DNA of 64,000 nt, taken from contig NZ_CP030117.1 in assembly GCF_001039275.2 (NCBI RefSeq), forward strand, positions 6,055,001 through 6,119,000. Reading direction: 5' to 3'. This DNA is from Brevibacillus brevis. Lineage in GTDB: Bacteria > Bacillota > Bacilli > Brevibacillales > Brevibacillaceae. Below, one piece after another: positions 26,331-35,234 of this stretch. The stretch's first letter is position 1. The number at the start of each line of letters is the position of its first letter. The notes beneath the pieces are model-generated. The model saw only the letters and a program-made list of their open reading frames with translations, searched no databases and was not told the origin of the DNA. A program made the translations under genes and the position numbers.

Positions 26331-26815
26331 TAGGCTTTGTCACCTCCGCCTTGTTTCTCTTCCAACAGACGAATGAGATCTTCTTTCTTCGCCATGTTGA
26401 TTTCGTTCGTTGTCAGCGGGAAGTCCGCATACGAACGCGCCATTTTGCGCAGATCATTGATAGACTGATCTTGCAATTTGGTTGCTGGCACTTGGGCCGA
26501 CTCTGCCTTAGCCTCTTCTTTTACTTCCGGTTTCAGCAGGTTTTTAAGCATTTTGGGTACATTTTCGTCAGGACGTGGAATAACGTGTGAGTGCAGCAAA
26601 GTTCCGACACGTCTCGCAGCTTCAGCACCAGCATCTACTGCTGACTGTACGGAGGAGACATCTCCGATTACATACACGGTAACGATCCCTGCGTCCGCGC
26701 CTTCATAAGAGACGACTTTGACGTCAGCCGCTTTGGCAGCAGCGTCTGCGGCAGCAATGAGAGCAGGCAAGCCCAATGTCTCGATCATGCCGAGTGAATA
26801 TGACGTAGCGCGCAT
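26330..26815 (-). CDS. BMC-H shell protein with SAP/Rho_N-like tail (EutK-like)
   Basis: A 161-residue protein. Residues 1-90 are a BMC-H domain (SLGMIETLGLPALIAAADAAAK, IGDVSSVQSAVDAGAEAARR, HVIPRPDENV). A charged linker follows (about 95-120), then LRKMARSYADFPLTTNEINM with KKEDLIRLLEEKQ, which looks like a SAP or Rho N-terminal fold that often binds nucleic acid. Enteric EutK has a different C-terminal nucleic-acid-binding domain, so this may be a parallel solution. It lies between eutL and eutE. Confidence 0.8.
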   Translation of the reverse strand: MRATSYSLGMIETLGLPALIAAADAAAKAADVKVVSYEGADAGIVTVYVIGDVSSVQSAVDAGAEAARRVGTLLHSHVIPRPDENVPKMLKNLLKPEVKEEAKAESAQVPATKLQDQSINDLRKMARSYADFPLTTNEINMAKKEDLIRLLEEKQGGGDKA

Positions 26816-26850
26816 TTACATTACCTCCCCTTCAAGAGGGAATATCCCTA

Positions 26851-27501
26851 TTATCGTTTGACAGGCTGTTGGGCGACACTTCTTACGGCATCGGCAAAAG
26901 CATCGGCGGCTGCCGTGCATGCCGACTGGCTGCCAGTGAGTAGCGCTCCCCCAAAGTTCGTTTCTGTCGGTGGACCAAAAAATTGAACCATTTGTACATC
27001 TGCAGCCTTGAGAGCGGCATCAATACCATACATGGCCTCCAGCGGTGGAGCGATCAAGTAGGCAAGCGGTTCACCTTCTCTGATACCCGCCAGTTGGGAC
27101 AAATAGCTGCCCGTCCGCGACACAACATGGGCGTAATACGCATGCGTCCCTTCATCATTCAAAGAGTAAAAGCATGCTCCGCTCTCCATAAATGCAACGG
27201 CTGCATCCAGTCCGCTCTGCACCTCCGATGGCGTCGCGCCTCCGATCATCCCGATGAACTCGCCGGACAACGGTCCAGACGCATGGCCTGAGCCTGCATA
27301 AAACGACTTGGCATACACAACTTCTACCGCTGCCTTTTTGGTCGCTTCATCAATGGCCGTGTACCCCACATCGTCAATCGTGGAGGTCAAAAGACCCAGA
27401 CTGCGGATATGGGAAGGCAGGTTCAGCTTCTCCGCAAATTGAGGATCGACATTGGGAATCAGTCGGATCGCAAGCGGCGTCGCTCGAATTGGTTTTTCCA
27501 T
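26851..27501 (-). CDS. eutL: Shell protein EutL (BMC-T)
   Basis: A 216-residue tandem BMC protein that forms trimers with a gated pore. IRATPLAIRLIPNVDP at the start, LGLLTSTIDDVGYTAIDEATK, the FYAGSGHASGPLSGEFIGMI pore region and GIDAALKAADVQMVQFFGPP in the second domain are typical. Start at 27501 behind AAAGGAGTGACACGC. It is the first gene of the locus in this window and has a leader with terminator and ANTAR-type hairpin. Confidence 0.93.
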   Translation of the reverse strand: MEKPIRATPLAIRLIPNVDPQFAEKLNLPSHIRSLGLLTSTIDDVGYTAIDEATKKAAVEVVYAKSFYAGSGHASGPLSGEFIGMIGGATPSEVQSGLDAAVAFMESGACFYSLNDEGTHAYYAHVVSRTGSYLSQLAGIREGEPLAYLIAPPLEAMYGIDAALKAADVQMVQFFGPPTETNFGGALLTGSQSACTAAADAFADAVRSVAQQPVKR

Positions 27502-27541
27502 GCGTGTCACTCCTTTCAAGACAACTTCCCTTTTCAAAAGC

Positions 27542-27597
27542 AAAAAAAGGTGCCTAAACACGAAAAAATAAGATCCGTGTTCAAGGGCACCTTTGCC
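27542..27597 (-). promoter_or_regulatory. EutV-type antiterminator with leader terminator (eutL)
   Basis: On the minus strand GGC-AAAGGT-GCC (27586-27597) is a hairpin with the ANTAR hexaloop pattern (A at 1, G at 4). Its 3' side is the start of a terminator stem, AAGGTGCC...GGCACCTT, followed by seven T residues (27542-27548). Forming the small hairpin would block the terminator. It should set expression of the whole eut operon. Confidence 0.65.
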
Positions 27598-27835
27598 TTT
27601 TGATTATTCACTTGTGGGTAGAAGATTTCACGCGATTTACGTGCTCTTTTACCTGTCTCTAATGTAGAACAAGGTAGGGAAAAATGCAAGCGTTTTCGGC
27701 ATTCCGTCACTTTTCCATATTCCGGTCATATTACGGACACACGCCCCCATTATCTTTAGGTTGTAGCCGAGACGGGCAAGCCCATCAAACAAGGCTCACC
27801 ACTCATTTACAGAACCCCCAAGGAGGAATTTCACA
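27598..27835. other. Divergent intergenic region
   Basis: It separates the eutL leader from the 27836 gene and should hold both promoters. No small gene was found. AAGGAGG just before 27836 is its ribosome site. Confidence 0.5.
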
Positions 27836-28510
27836 ATGAAAAAGAAAATGGCAATGGCAGCAATGGCTCTGGCAGTATCCGCAATGGCAGGTTCCGCGTT
27901 TGCGGCAAGTGAACCAACGAAAACGTCTGGTTCTTCTGCTCCACTGAAAATGGTGAACACCGATGGTACAGATGCTCTTCTAAAACCGATTTTTAACCTG
28001 GAGCAAATGGCAAAGGAAAAGGGCATCACTGTGGAAGAGTTGATCAAGCAGCTTGAAAAGGAAGGCAAACTGACGAAAGGAGCAGCTATTAACACGAAAG
28101 ACGGCGACCTGACAACTAGCTTCTCCTTCATAAAATTCGATGCCACCAGCGATAACATTAAGACAATCGACCTGGATGAAATGGCAAAAGAAAAAGGCAT
28201 CTCCGTAGAAGACTTGATCGAGCAGCTTAAAGAAGAAGGCACGCTGGTAATGATTGCTTCCACGACAACTATCAATCTGGAAGAAGTAGCAAAAGAAAAA
28301 GGCATCTCTGTGGAAGAGTTGATCAAGCAGCTTGAAAAAGAAGGCACGATCGCCACTGGTAAAGCAGCTTCCTTTACTCACCCTTCAATCAGTTTGGAGG
28401 AAATGGCAAAAGAAATGGGCATCTCCGTGGAAGAGTTGATCAAACAGCTCGAAAAAGAAGGCAAGATCACAAAAGGTACAACAGTCTCAATACCTGCCAT
28501 CAAAAAATAA
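27836..28510 (+). CDS. Exported protein with four helical repeats
   Basis: A 224-residue protein with a signal peptide (MKKKMAMAAMALAVSAMAGS, cleavage near AFA|AS). The mature part has four copies of a 25-residue unit, LEEMAKEKGISVEELIKQLE plus EGK, starting near residues 54, 109, 144 and 185, joined by Ser/Thr-rich linkers. Each unit looks like a helix-turn-helix fold as in the DUF2680-like repeats, but in an exported protein, so DNA binding is unlikely. At DNA level the copies remain similar, which suggests recent duplication. It lies upstream of a two-component system but has its own terminator-like hairpin. Function unknown. Confidence 0.75.
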   Translation: MKKKMAMAAMALAVSAMAGSAFAASEPTKTSGSSAPLKMVNTDGTDALLKPIFNLEQMAKEKGITVEELIKQLEKEGKLTKGAAINTKDGDLTTSFSFIKFDATSDNIKTIDLDEMAKEKGISVEDLIEQLKEEGTLVMIASTTTINLEEVAKEKGISVEELIKQLEKEGTIATGKAASFTHPSISLEEMAKEMGISVEELIKQLEKEGKITKGTTVSIPAIKK

Positions 28511-28529
28511 GCGTTGCCTTTCAAGCACA

Positions 28530-28565
28530 CAAAAAAACCTCTAGCAGGAAACTGCCAGAGGTTTA
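28530..28565. terminator. Terminator-like hairpin
   Basis: AACCTCT.GCAG pairs with CTGCCAGAGGTT. The T run is strong only on the minus strand (seven), weak on the plus strand, so plus-strand termination may be partial. Confidence 0.55.
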
Positions 28566-28717
28566 GTTATGCCCTTCGCCATTCAACGGACACATAACTC
28601 CATTATGCTAAACAACGGAAACAAGAACATTTTTTACAAATGATGTCAGTCAAAATTTTTTCTATCATTGCTATGATAAGTACAAATTGGCTTGAGATAG
28701 ATAGGAGGTGTTTCTTC

Positions 28718-29395
28718 GTGAAACGAATTCTACTCATCGAGGATGAAATGCCGATTGCCCGACTTGTTCAGGTCTACCTGGAACGGGCGGGCTATGAGGT
28801 AAAATGGAATGAGGGTGATCACGAGGCAATCCCGACTTTTTTCTCCTGGAAACCCGATCTTGTCCTGCTTGACCTGATGCTGCCCGATCATGACGGCTTG
28901 GATATACTCGACCAGATTCGCCAATACGGCAGTTGCCCTGTCATTATCATCACGGCGCGCGGTACCGTGCCAGACAAGCTCCAAGGGCTGGCACAAGGTG
29001 CAGATGACTATATTGCCAAGCCATTTGATCCAGAAGAAGTGTTGGCCCGTGTACAAGCTGTGCTCCGCCGTTCCTCTTATATCGCCGAAGCAGACACGAT
29101 CAGACTCGGGACACTTTCCATAGATGTTACGGCCCAAAATGCCTTAATCGGGAAAGCACCCCTTTCCTTAATGCCACGGGATTGGCAACTACTTGTTTTC
29201 CTGGCGCGACATCCGAACCAATGCTTCAGCCGAGATCAGTTGTTGGATCAGGTGTGGGGAATGGATTTTGAAGGGGGCGATCGCTCTGTGGATACCGCAG
29301 TGAAGCGTTTGCGCAAAAGCTTACTGCCGTGGCCGACTTCCGAAGGGGAGATTAGCACGATCAGAGGAATGGGGTATAGCCTGCGTGTTTACTAA
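28718..29395 (+). CDS. OmpR-family response regulator
   Basis: A 225-residue regulator starting at GTG 28718 behind AGGAGGTG. The receiver domain (3-115) has the acidic pair in LLIEDEMP, phospho-acceptor aspartate in PDLVLLDLMLPD, and conserved K in YIAKPFDPEE. The C-terminal winged helix (about 130-222) has the OmpR pattern LMPRDWQLLVFLARHPNQCF, RDQLLDQVWG, VDTAVKRLRKSL and IRGMGYSLRVY. It overlaps the kinase gene by 11 bases. Target genes unknown; the exported repeat protein upstream is a candidate. Confidence 0.92.
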   Translation: MKRILLIEDEMPIARLVQVYLERAGYEVKWNEGDHEAIPTFFSWKPDLVLLDLMLPDHDGLDILDQIRQYGSCPVIIITARGTVPDKLQGLAQGADDYIAKPFDPEEVLARVQAVLRRSSYIAEADTIRLGTLSIDVTAQNALIGKAPLSLMPRDWQLLVFLARHPNQCFSRDQLLDQVWGMDFEGGDRSVDTAVKRLRKSLLPWPTSEGEISTIRGMGYSLRVY

Positions 29396-30941
29396 TCGAT
29401 CTACTTCTACCAGAACTGCTGTACCGCTCTTGCGTTACTGGACGTGGCGCTATGCCTTGATATTATCTGTCATTCTTTTTGGTATTGGCTTTTTTGGCAT
29501 CTATTGGATTAACAAAGCAGCTACAGAACAACAGTTTCAAGTATTGGAAGCAAGAACAGAGTTGCTCGCTGATTCGTATACCAAGTTGTTGCTTGCCAAG
29601 GACACCTCGACTTCTTCTGTAAAGATAGAGGATTTGGCACAAACAACTGTTGGCATCTCCAATCAGGCTATCACTACCGTGACTGGCCCTACGTCTCCGG
29701 CTATTCCTGACACCGCAACACCCGCAGCCACTACCGCTATGATCGCATTTCGAGTCATGCCAACTGTCCCAATCGATCACGTGGTACAGATTTACGATGA
29801 TGCGGGCAAGACGTTCAAGAAGGAAATGGTGAGTCAGACGACGACCGCTACCATTGCGCAGTTACCTACCCCTGCCCAACCGGTGGACAAAACGAAAGAA
29901 ATACGGGAGGTTGTTGCCACAAAGGGAGCTACCTGGCTGCGCGTTGGTGTCCCTTACTATGAACACAATGCAGTCGCAGGCACCTATTACGTCAGCACGC
30001 CTCTTAACAATGATTTGGTTCACACCTATATCACAATCATGGTTTCTATCGGAATCATCACTTTGTGCGGTTGGGCAATCGTCTATGTGCTGTCTCGCTC
30101 GTTAACACAGCCCCTGCGGCAGTTGGCAATAGCGGCAGAGCAAATATCCAGCGGGAATTATACGCCTTCCTTGCCCAATTCCTCCAAAATCAAAGAGGCC
30201 GAAATCAGCCAGCTGGTCCATTCATTTGACGAAATGGCCAAACGACTTGGACAACTAGAGCGGATGCGCACCGACCTTTTGGCTGGTGTTTCCCATGAGC
30301 TGCGTACCCCTGTCACCTCGATCCGTGGGATGATTCAAGCTGTCAAAGACGGCGTCGTAAAAGGTGCAGATGCGGATGAATTCATGCAAATCAGCATGGA
30401 CGAAGCCAAGCGACTCCAGACAATGGTCAATGACCTGCTCGAATTTTCCTCCATGGAAGCAGGTGAAGTTTTCGTCGAGAAGCATTCCATACAGATCGAC
30501 AGCACATTGGATCAGATAGTCGCACAGGTGCAAGCCTTGCCCTCATTTGCAGACGTATCTGTGACAGTTAATCCGACTAGACAAGATACCGTATGGATCG
30601 GCGATGAATCACACGTCAAACAAATTTTGCTCAATTTATTGGGGAACAGCGCTTCCGCAAATGCAACGCAAATCAACATCGGCGTCCATAATCAGGGTGA
30701 CTTCCTCTCCATCGACGTGACTGACAATGGAAAAGGGATTCCTGAGTCAGAGGTCCCCTTCATTTTCGAACGGTACTATCGCGGCGATAGCAAACGCAAA
30801 AAGAAGCATGGATTGGGGCTGGGCCTGACGATCTCCCGACTATTGGCAAAAGCACACGGGGGAAATGTCGAATTGGTTCGGACTTCTCCAGAAGGAACAA
30901 CCTTTCGTCTGACACTCGCCCATCCTGACTCGTCCGCTTGA
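29385..30941 (+). CDS. Membrane sensor histidine kinase
   Basis: A 518-residue kinase. Membrane segments lie at about 23-43 (ALILSVILFGIGFFGIYWI) and 213-233 (ITIMVSIGIITLCGWAIVYV); between them is a 170-residue extracellular sensor with a Thr/Pro/Ala-rich stretch. HAMP (about 234-285) follows, then HisKA with the phospho-histidine in GVSHELRTPVTSIRG and HATPase with N box LNLLGNSASAN, G1 VTDNGKGI and G2 GLGLGLTISR. The start is GTG overlapping the regulator gene end. Signal unknown. Confidence 0.92.
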   Translation: MFTNRSTSTRTAVPLLRYWTWRYALILSVILFGIGFFGIYWINKAATEQQFQVLEARTELLADSYTKLLLAKDTSTSSVKIEDLAQTTVGISNQAITTVTGPTSPAIPDTATPAATTAMIAFRVMPTVPIDHVVQIYDDAGKTFKKEMVSQTTTATIAQLPTPAQPVDKTKEIREVVATKGATWLRVGVPYYEHNAVAGTYYVSTPLNNDLVHTYITIMVSIGIITLCGWAIVYVLSRSLTQPLRQLAIAAEQISSGNYTPSLPNSSKIKEAEISQLVHSFDEMAKRLGQLERMRTDLLAGVSHELRTPVTSIRGMIQAVKDGVVKGADADEFMQISMDEAKRLQTMVNDLLEFSSMEAGEVFVEKHSIQIDSTLDQIVAQVQALPSFADVSVTVNPTRQDTVWIGDESHVKQILLNLLGNSASANATQINIGVHNQGDFLSIDVTDNGKGIPESEVPFIFERYYRGDSKRKKKHGLGLGLTISRLLAKAHGGNVELVRTSPEGTTFRLTLAHPDSSA

Positions 30942-30945
30942 AATG

Positions 30946-30992
30946 AAAAAGAGGCAGCAGCACGTACCGATCATGCCGCTTCCTCTTTTACG
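30946..30992. terminator. Bidirectional terminator
   Basis: AAAAGAGGCAGC and GCCGCTTCCTCTTTT form an imperfect stem between the convergent kinase and LysR genes. Confidence 0.65.
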
Positions 30993-31884
30993 TATGGGCA
31001 CCCTCCGGCACATGTGTGCGGATAAGATCCATGAAGATGTCCAATGCTTTGGTATGAAACTCGTCTGATTTCGTGACGAGCGAAAAATCACGGGTAACCG
31101 GCGTCCCCGTTACCTTCAATGTACAGAGCGTGCCGAGCCTGCGTTCTTTGCGGATAGCCCAATAAGACAGTAAGCTGATTCCCAGACCAGCCTCCACTGA
31201 CTCCTTGATCACCTGTGTGCTGCCGAACTCCATTCGCTTTTGCGGTGTGAATTGCAGTTGGCGAAACATTTTTTCAGCCGCTTCCCTCGTGCCTGACCCT
31301 TCTTCCCGCACAATCCACGTTTCCTTCATCAATTCGTCAATGCTGACCTCCGTTTGCCCGGCCAATCGATGCTCCGGAGAAGCAATCAAATACATGCGAT
31401 CATCAGCAAACGGCTCTACGCACATTTTTTCGTCCACATACTCCCCCTCAACAATCCCGACGTCGAGTTGTCGCTTCGCCACCAGCTCAGCAATGACTGT
31501 GGAATTGTGAATGGTAATCGTGGGGGTAATCATTGGGTAATACTGACGGAGACGCGCAATGACATGAGGCAGCACATACTCTCCATATGTGTAGCTGGCG
31601 CCAATCGTCAAATCCCCGCTCGGTGTGTTCATCAAATCATCCACGAGGCTCTGCATTCGCGTGTACAAGCCCAAGATCTCCCGAGCGTGATGATAGACAA
31701 TCTCCCCCGCTTTATTCAAGCGAACATATTTGTTGCTTCGCTCCAGGAGCTTTGTCCCTATCGTGCGCTCGAGCGCATGAATATACTGACTAACGGCAGG
31801 CTGCGTCATATGTAGCTCTTCTGCAGCTCGGGAAAAGTTCTGTCTGTCTGCAACGGTCACGAACACAAGCAAATGCTGATCCAA
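30988..31884 (-). CDS. LysR-family regulator (CysL/YeiE-like)
   Basis: A 298-residue LysR regulator. The winged HTH is at residues 1-65 (FSRAAEELHMTQPAVSQYIHALE, LLERSNKYVRLNKAGEIV). The effector domain spans about 90-295 (DLTIGASYTYGEYVLPHVIARL). It is divergent from a YeiH-family membrane gene, a pairing common in bacteria, and probably regulates it. The ligand is unknown. Confidence 0.88.
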   Translation of the reverse strand: MDQHLLVFVTVADRQNFSRAAEELHMTQPAVSQYIHALERTIGTKLLERSNKYVRLNKAGEIVYHHAREILGLYTRMQSLVDDLMNTPSGDLTIGASYTYGEYVLPHVIARLRQYYPMITPTITIHNSTVIAELVAKRQLDVGIVEGEYVDEKMCVEPFADDRMYLIASPEHRLAGQTEVSIDELMKETWIVREEGSGTREAAEKMFRQLQFTPQKRMEFGSTQVIKESVEAGLGISLLSYWAIRKERRLGTLCTLKVTGTPVTRDFSLVTKSDEFHTKALDIFMDLIRTHVPEGAHT

Positions 31885-32012
31885 CTGCCTTCACTCTCCT
31901 ATCCACCACTAACCATTCATTTCACTTATGATGATCATCGCAATGATTTATTTTTCTTATTATAACAGTTGCCGTATGCTGAGTTTGTAAAACTTTTCGA
32001 GGAGTGATGGCA

Positions 32013-33080
32013 ATGGCAACTCCGATCAAAAACAGCGTGCCATTGAATGAAAGCAATGCCAGCGTACAGCCCGCAAAAAATAACGAAAGCAAACCTGCAT
32101 CCATCTCGCTGTGGATAGCTGGAATCGCTTTTACTTTTTTTATCGCCCTGACAGGCTACGGCTTAGCAAAAATACCTGGCTTTCAACAAGTTGGCCCCCT
32201 CGCCTGTTCGATCCTGATCGCGGTCGCATACCGGCATTTTCGTGGATATCCGGAAGCATTGCGATCAGGGATTCAATTTTCTGCCAAACGTTTACTACGT
32301 CTTGCTATCATTCTGTACGGCCTGAAGCTCAATATCGACGTCGTCTTGAATGAAGGTCTCGGGCTTCTCGTCTATGACGCTGGTGTCATTATTTTTTCCA
32401 TCGCGGTTACGATGCTGATAGCTAAGTGGCTGAAAGCAGACTCTTCCCTCTCCCTCATGCTCGGAGTCGGTACAGGGGTCTGTGGAGCAGCGGCAATTGC
32501 TGCCGTCTCGCCTATCGTTGCTGCCAAGGATGAAGATACAGCCATCGGGGTAGGAATGATCGCACTCGTCGGAACCCTATTTGCTATTGCCTACACGATC
32601 CTGCGTCCGTTCCTACCCCTGTCCGCGGTCGAATACGGCATGTGGTCAGGAATTAGTCTGCACGAGATTGCGCATGTCGCGTTGGCTGCTGCACCCGCTG
32701 GTCAAGATGGGCTAGCGATTGCACTGCTAGCAAAATTGGGGCGTGTGCTGCTGTTGGTTCCGCTCTGTTTTATCCTGATGATTTGGATGAAACGCACCGG
32801 GAAATTACAAAGTGGCACCAAGATTGAATTCCCTTGGTTCCTGATCGGCTTCCTCGCCATGAGTGTATTTGGAAGCTACGTTCTCGGAACAACCATTCCT
32901 GTCTCAGAAGCGTTCCATAGTGGTGTCGCCAATGTCACAACCTTCGTGCTCACCATGGCCATGGTCGGGCTCGGCCTGAACGTAAATCTGCGTGCACTGC
33001 GTACAAAAGCGGCGCGCCCACTGATTGCCATGAGTATTACCTCCATTCTTTTGTCAGTACTCTCCTTTGTATTGGTATAA
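32013..33080 (+). CDS. YeiH-family (UPF0324) membrane protein
   Basis: A 355-residue protein with about ten membrane segments. Family landmarks are RHFRGYPEALRSGIQFSAKR, LRLAIILYGLKLNI, LMLGVGTGVCGAAAIAAVSPI, WSGISLHEIAHVALAA and the C-terminal LGLNVNLRALRTKAARPL. Members are described as putative sulfate or anion exporters, not firmly proven. Start at 32013 behind GAGGAG; the GTG at 32004 is too close. It pairs with the divergent LysR gene and ends in a terminator. Confidence 0.88.
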   Translation: MATPIKNSVPLNESNASVQPAKNNESKPASISLWIAGIAFTFFIALTGYGLAKIPGFQQVGPLACSILIAVAYRHFRGYPEALRSGIQFSAKRLLRLAIILYGLKLNIDVVLNEGLGLLVYDAGVIIFSIAVTMLIAKWLKADSSLSLMLGVGTGVCGAAAIAAVSPIVAAKDEDTAIGVGMIALVGTLFAIAYTILRPFLPLSAVEYGMWSGISLHEIAHVALAAAPAGQDGLAIALLAKLGRVLLLVPLCFILMIWMKRTGKLQSGTKIEFPWFLIGFLAMSVFGSYVLGTTIPVSEAFHSGVANVTTFVLTMAMVGLGLNVNLRALRTKAARPLIAMSITSILLSVLSFVLV

Positions 33081-33113
33081 AAAGCTGTGGATAACCGAAT
33101 ATCCGAATTCAAC

Positions 33114-33145
33114 TTCGCCGATTTCTTGATAATCGGCGATTTTTT
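33114..33145 (+). terminator. Terminator after YeiH gene
   Basis: TCGCCGATT pairs with AATCGGCGA, followed by seven T residues. Confidence 0.9.
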
Positions 33146-33215
33146 TGTGGATAAGGACAAACTTTATCCCCATATGTTGATAAAGATGTGTACATCTTTG
33201 CCGAGGGGGATCTAT

Positions 33216-34892
33216 ATGTCGAGAAAATGGTTGAGGAGACGACCGAACATCTTATTCATCATTGTGGACCAGGAACGATTCCCCCCTGTTTATGAAGAGC
33301 CTGCGATACGTGAATGGAGCGAGGATACACTCCACGCTCATGCTTTTTTACGAGAGCATGGGTTGGAATTCAAGCGTCATTACGTTGGCTCCACAGCCTG
33401 TTGCCCCAGCAGAGCTACCTTGTTCACCGGACAGTACCCCTCTTTGCACGGCGTCACCCAGACCAGCGGTGCCGCTAAACGCTCTGCCGACAGCGACATG
33501 TTCTGGCTCGATCGCAATACCGTCCCGACGATGGGAAATTATTTTCGTCAAGCGGGCTATCGGTGTTTCTATAAAGGCAAGTGGCATATATCCGATGCTG
33601 ACATCTGGGTACCGGGCACCCACTTTCCTATCCCCAGCTATATCCCTGTAACGGGAGTTCCTGATCCAGATAAAGAGCGCTTATACTTGCTTGCTGATCG
33701 GCTGGACGGCTATGGCTTCTCCAGTTGGATCGGGCCTGAACCGCATGGAATAGCGCCGCATAACTCCGGTTCGTCCGCAGCCATCGGAGTAAACGGTCGT
33801 GATGTGGTATACAGCAGCGAAGTCATCGAGCTGCTCCATGCATTAGACCAGGAGAAAGGCTCCGTTGAAAGCTACCAGCCTTGGCTGATCGTGGCGTCTT
33901 TCGTCAATCCACATGATATTGCCATCTATGGGGATATCTCTGCGAGCACACCGTTTTTTCGCTTCCATGTGGATAAGTCTGTTCCCAGTGTTGCCCCACC
34001 CCCTACCCAGTACGAATCACTTGCGACAAAACCGCGCTGCCAAGCGAGTTATCGGGAGGTATATCCACAAGCGTTCCAGCCCATTTCGGACCAAGCCCAT
34101 TATCGAAGACTGTACTATCATCTCCAGAAAAACGCCGATCGGGAAGTGATGCGTGTTCTTGAAGCACTCATCGCAAGCTCGTTTTATCCCGAAACACTGG
34201 TCGTGTTCACATCCGATCACGGCGAATTGTTGGGTGCCCACGGCAATCTGCATCAAAAATGGTACTGTACCTATGAAGAGGCAATTCATGTTCCTCTCAT
34301 TATCCACAACCCATTCCTTTTTCCACACGCGACCTCCACAGAGCTATTAACCAGTCATGTGGATATTCTTCCGACACTGCTCGGTATATCTGGAGTAGAC
34401 ACAGATAGGCTTAGTGAGGAGCTAACCTATACACATAGCGAGGTACAACCGCTTGTCGGTCGTGATCTTACTCCCCTCATCTTGTCTCACGATACGGAAT
34501 CTATCTCTAGCGAGCCGATCTACTTCATGACAGATGACGATGTAACAAAAGGACAGCATCAAGTTAGCGTGCAACACCAGCCCTATGACTCTGTCATTCC
34601 TCCGAATCGGATAGAAACGGTCCTCGCCTACCTGTATTCCGCCGGGCACAGCACTTTATGGAAATACTCCCGCTATTTTGCCGAGGATGTATACAAACCC
34701 ACGCTGACTGATTACGAATTGTACAATCTCACGACCGATCCTTTGGAAACAAGGAATTTGGTAATCCCCCTCTACAAAACCACACACTCGGAGCGCAACC
34801 GCCTGAAAATGGAGCTGCTTTTAGAAGAACAACGAGCCCAAAAGCGACTGACACCCTTTTCTCCCCCTTTCGCACAACTACTTTCTACGTAA
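33216..34892 (+). CDS. Type I sulfatase
   Basis: A 558-residue alkaline-phosphatase-fold sulfatase. It begins with RRRPNILFIIVDQERFPPV, where the DQ residues replace the usual metal-binding DD/DQ pair. The active-site signature is STACCPSRATLFTG, whose second cysteine is the one normally turned into formylglycine. HISDADIW, NPHDI and FTSDHGELLGAHG supply further metal ligands. No signal peptide is visible, so it is probably cytosolic. Start at 33216 behind GAGGGGGAT. A formylglycine-generating partner is not in the window. The substrate (aryl or alkyl sulfate) is unknown; the neighbouring anion-exporter-like gene could handle released sulfate, which is speculative. Confidence 0.88.
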   Translation: MSRKWLRRRPNILFIIVDQERFPPVYEEPAIREWSEDTLHAHAFLREHGLEFKRHYVGSTACCPSRATLFTGQYPSLHGVTQTSGAAKRSADSDMFWLDRNTVPTMGNYFRQAGYRCFYKGKWHISDADIWVPGTHFPIPSYIPVTGVPDPDKERLYLLADRLDGYGFSSWIGPEPHGIAPHNSGSSAAIGVNGRDVVYSSEVIELLHALDQEKGSVESYQPWLIVASFVNPHDIAIYGDISASTPFFRFHVDKSVPSVAPPPTQYESLATKPRCQASYREVYPQAFQPISDQAHYRRLYYHLQKNADREVMRVLEALIASSFYPETLVVFTSDHGELLGAHGNLHQKWYCTYEEAIHVPLIIHNPFLFPHATSTELLTSHVDILPTLLGISGVDTDRLSEELTYTHSEVQPLVGRDLTPLILSHDTESISSEPIYFMTDDDVTKGQHQVSVQHQPYDSVIPPNRIETVLAYLYSAGHSTLWKYSRYFAEDVYKPTLTDYELYNLTTDPLETRNLVIPLYKTTHSERNRLKMELLLEEQRAQKRLTPFSPPFAQLLST

Positions 34893-34907
34893 ACTTTCCC
34901 GGAACAA

Positions 34908-34940
34908 CAGAAAAAACCCCTCAAATCGAGGGGCTTTTCG
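34908..34940. terminator. Bidirectional terminator
   Basis: AAAACCCCTC and GAGGGGCTTTT form a stem with A and T runs on each side, between sulfatase and ptsH. Confidence 0.85.
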
Positions 34941-34958
34941 TCTTTCCCTTTCTCTTCC

Positions 34959-35216
34959 CTATTCCTGTTCGGTCAATGCTTTTTCCAATGCTGCCATCGC
35001 TTCTTGTTCATCCACGCCATCCGTGATCAGGGTAATTTCTTCCCCTTTTCCAATCGCTGCTGCCATAATGCCCATGATGCTCTTGCCATTTACATTTTTC
35101 TCATTTTTGATGATTTTAATTTCGCTGGAAAAAGACGTGGCCACCTTCACAAAGTTCGCAGCAGGACGTGCATGCAGGCCATGCGCCAATTGAACCACTA
35201 TTTTTTTCTCTACCAT
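34959..35216 (-). CDS. ptsH: Phosphocarrier protein HPr
   Basis: An 85-residue HPr. H15 in HGLHARPAANF receives phosphate from enzyme I, and S46 in NGKSIMGIM is the HPr kinase site used in CcpA-dependent catabolite control. Length is normal. It follows ptsI by 18 bases; the reversed order (ptsI before ptsH) is less common than ptsH-ptsI. Confidence 0.97.
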   Translation of the reverse strand: MVEKKIVVQLAHGLHARPAANFVKVATSFSSEIKIIKNEKNVNGKSIMGIMAAAIGKGEEITLITDGVDEQEAMAALEKALTEQE

Positions 35217-35234
35217 TCTGATCTGCCTCCTTTT

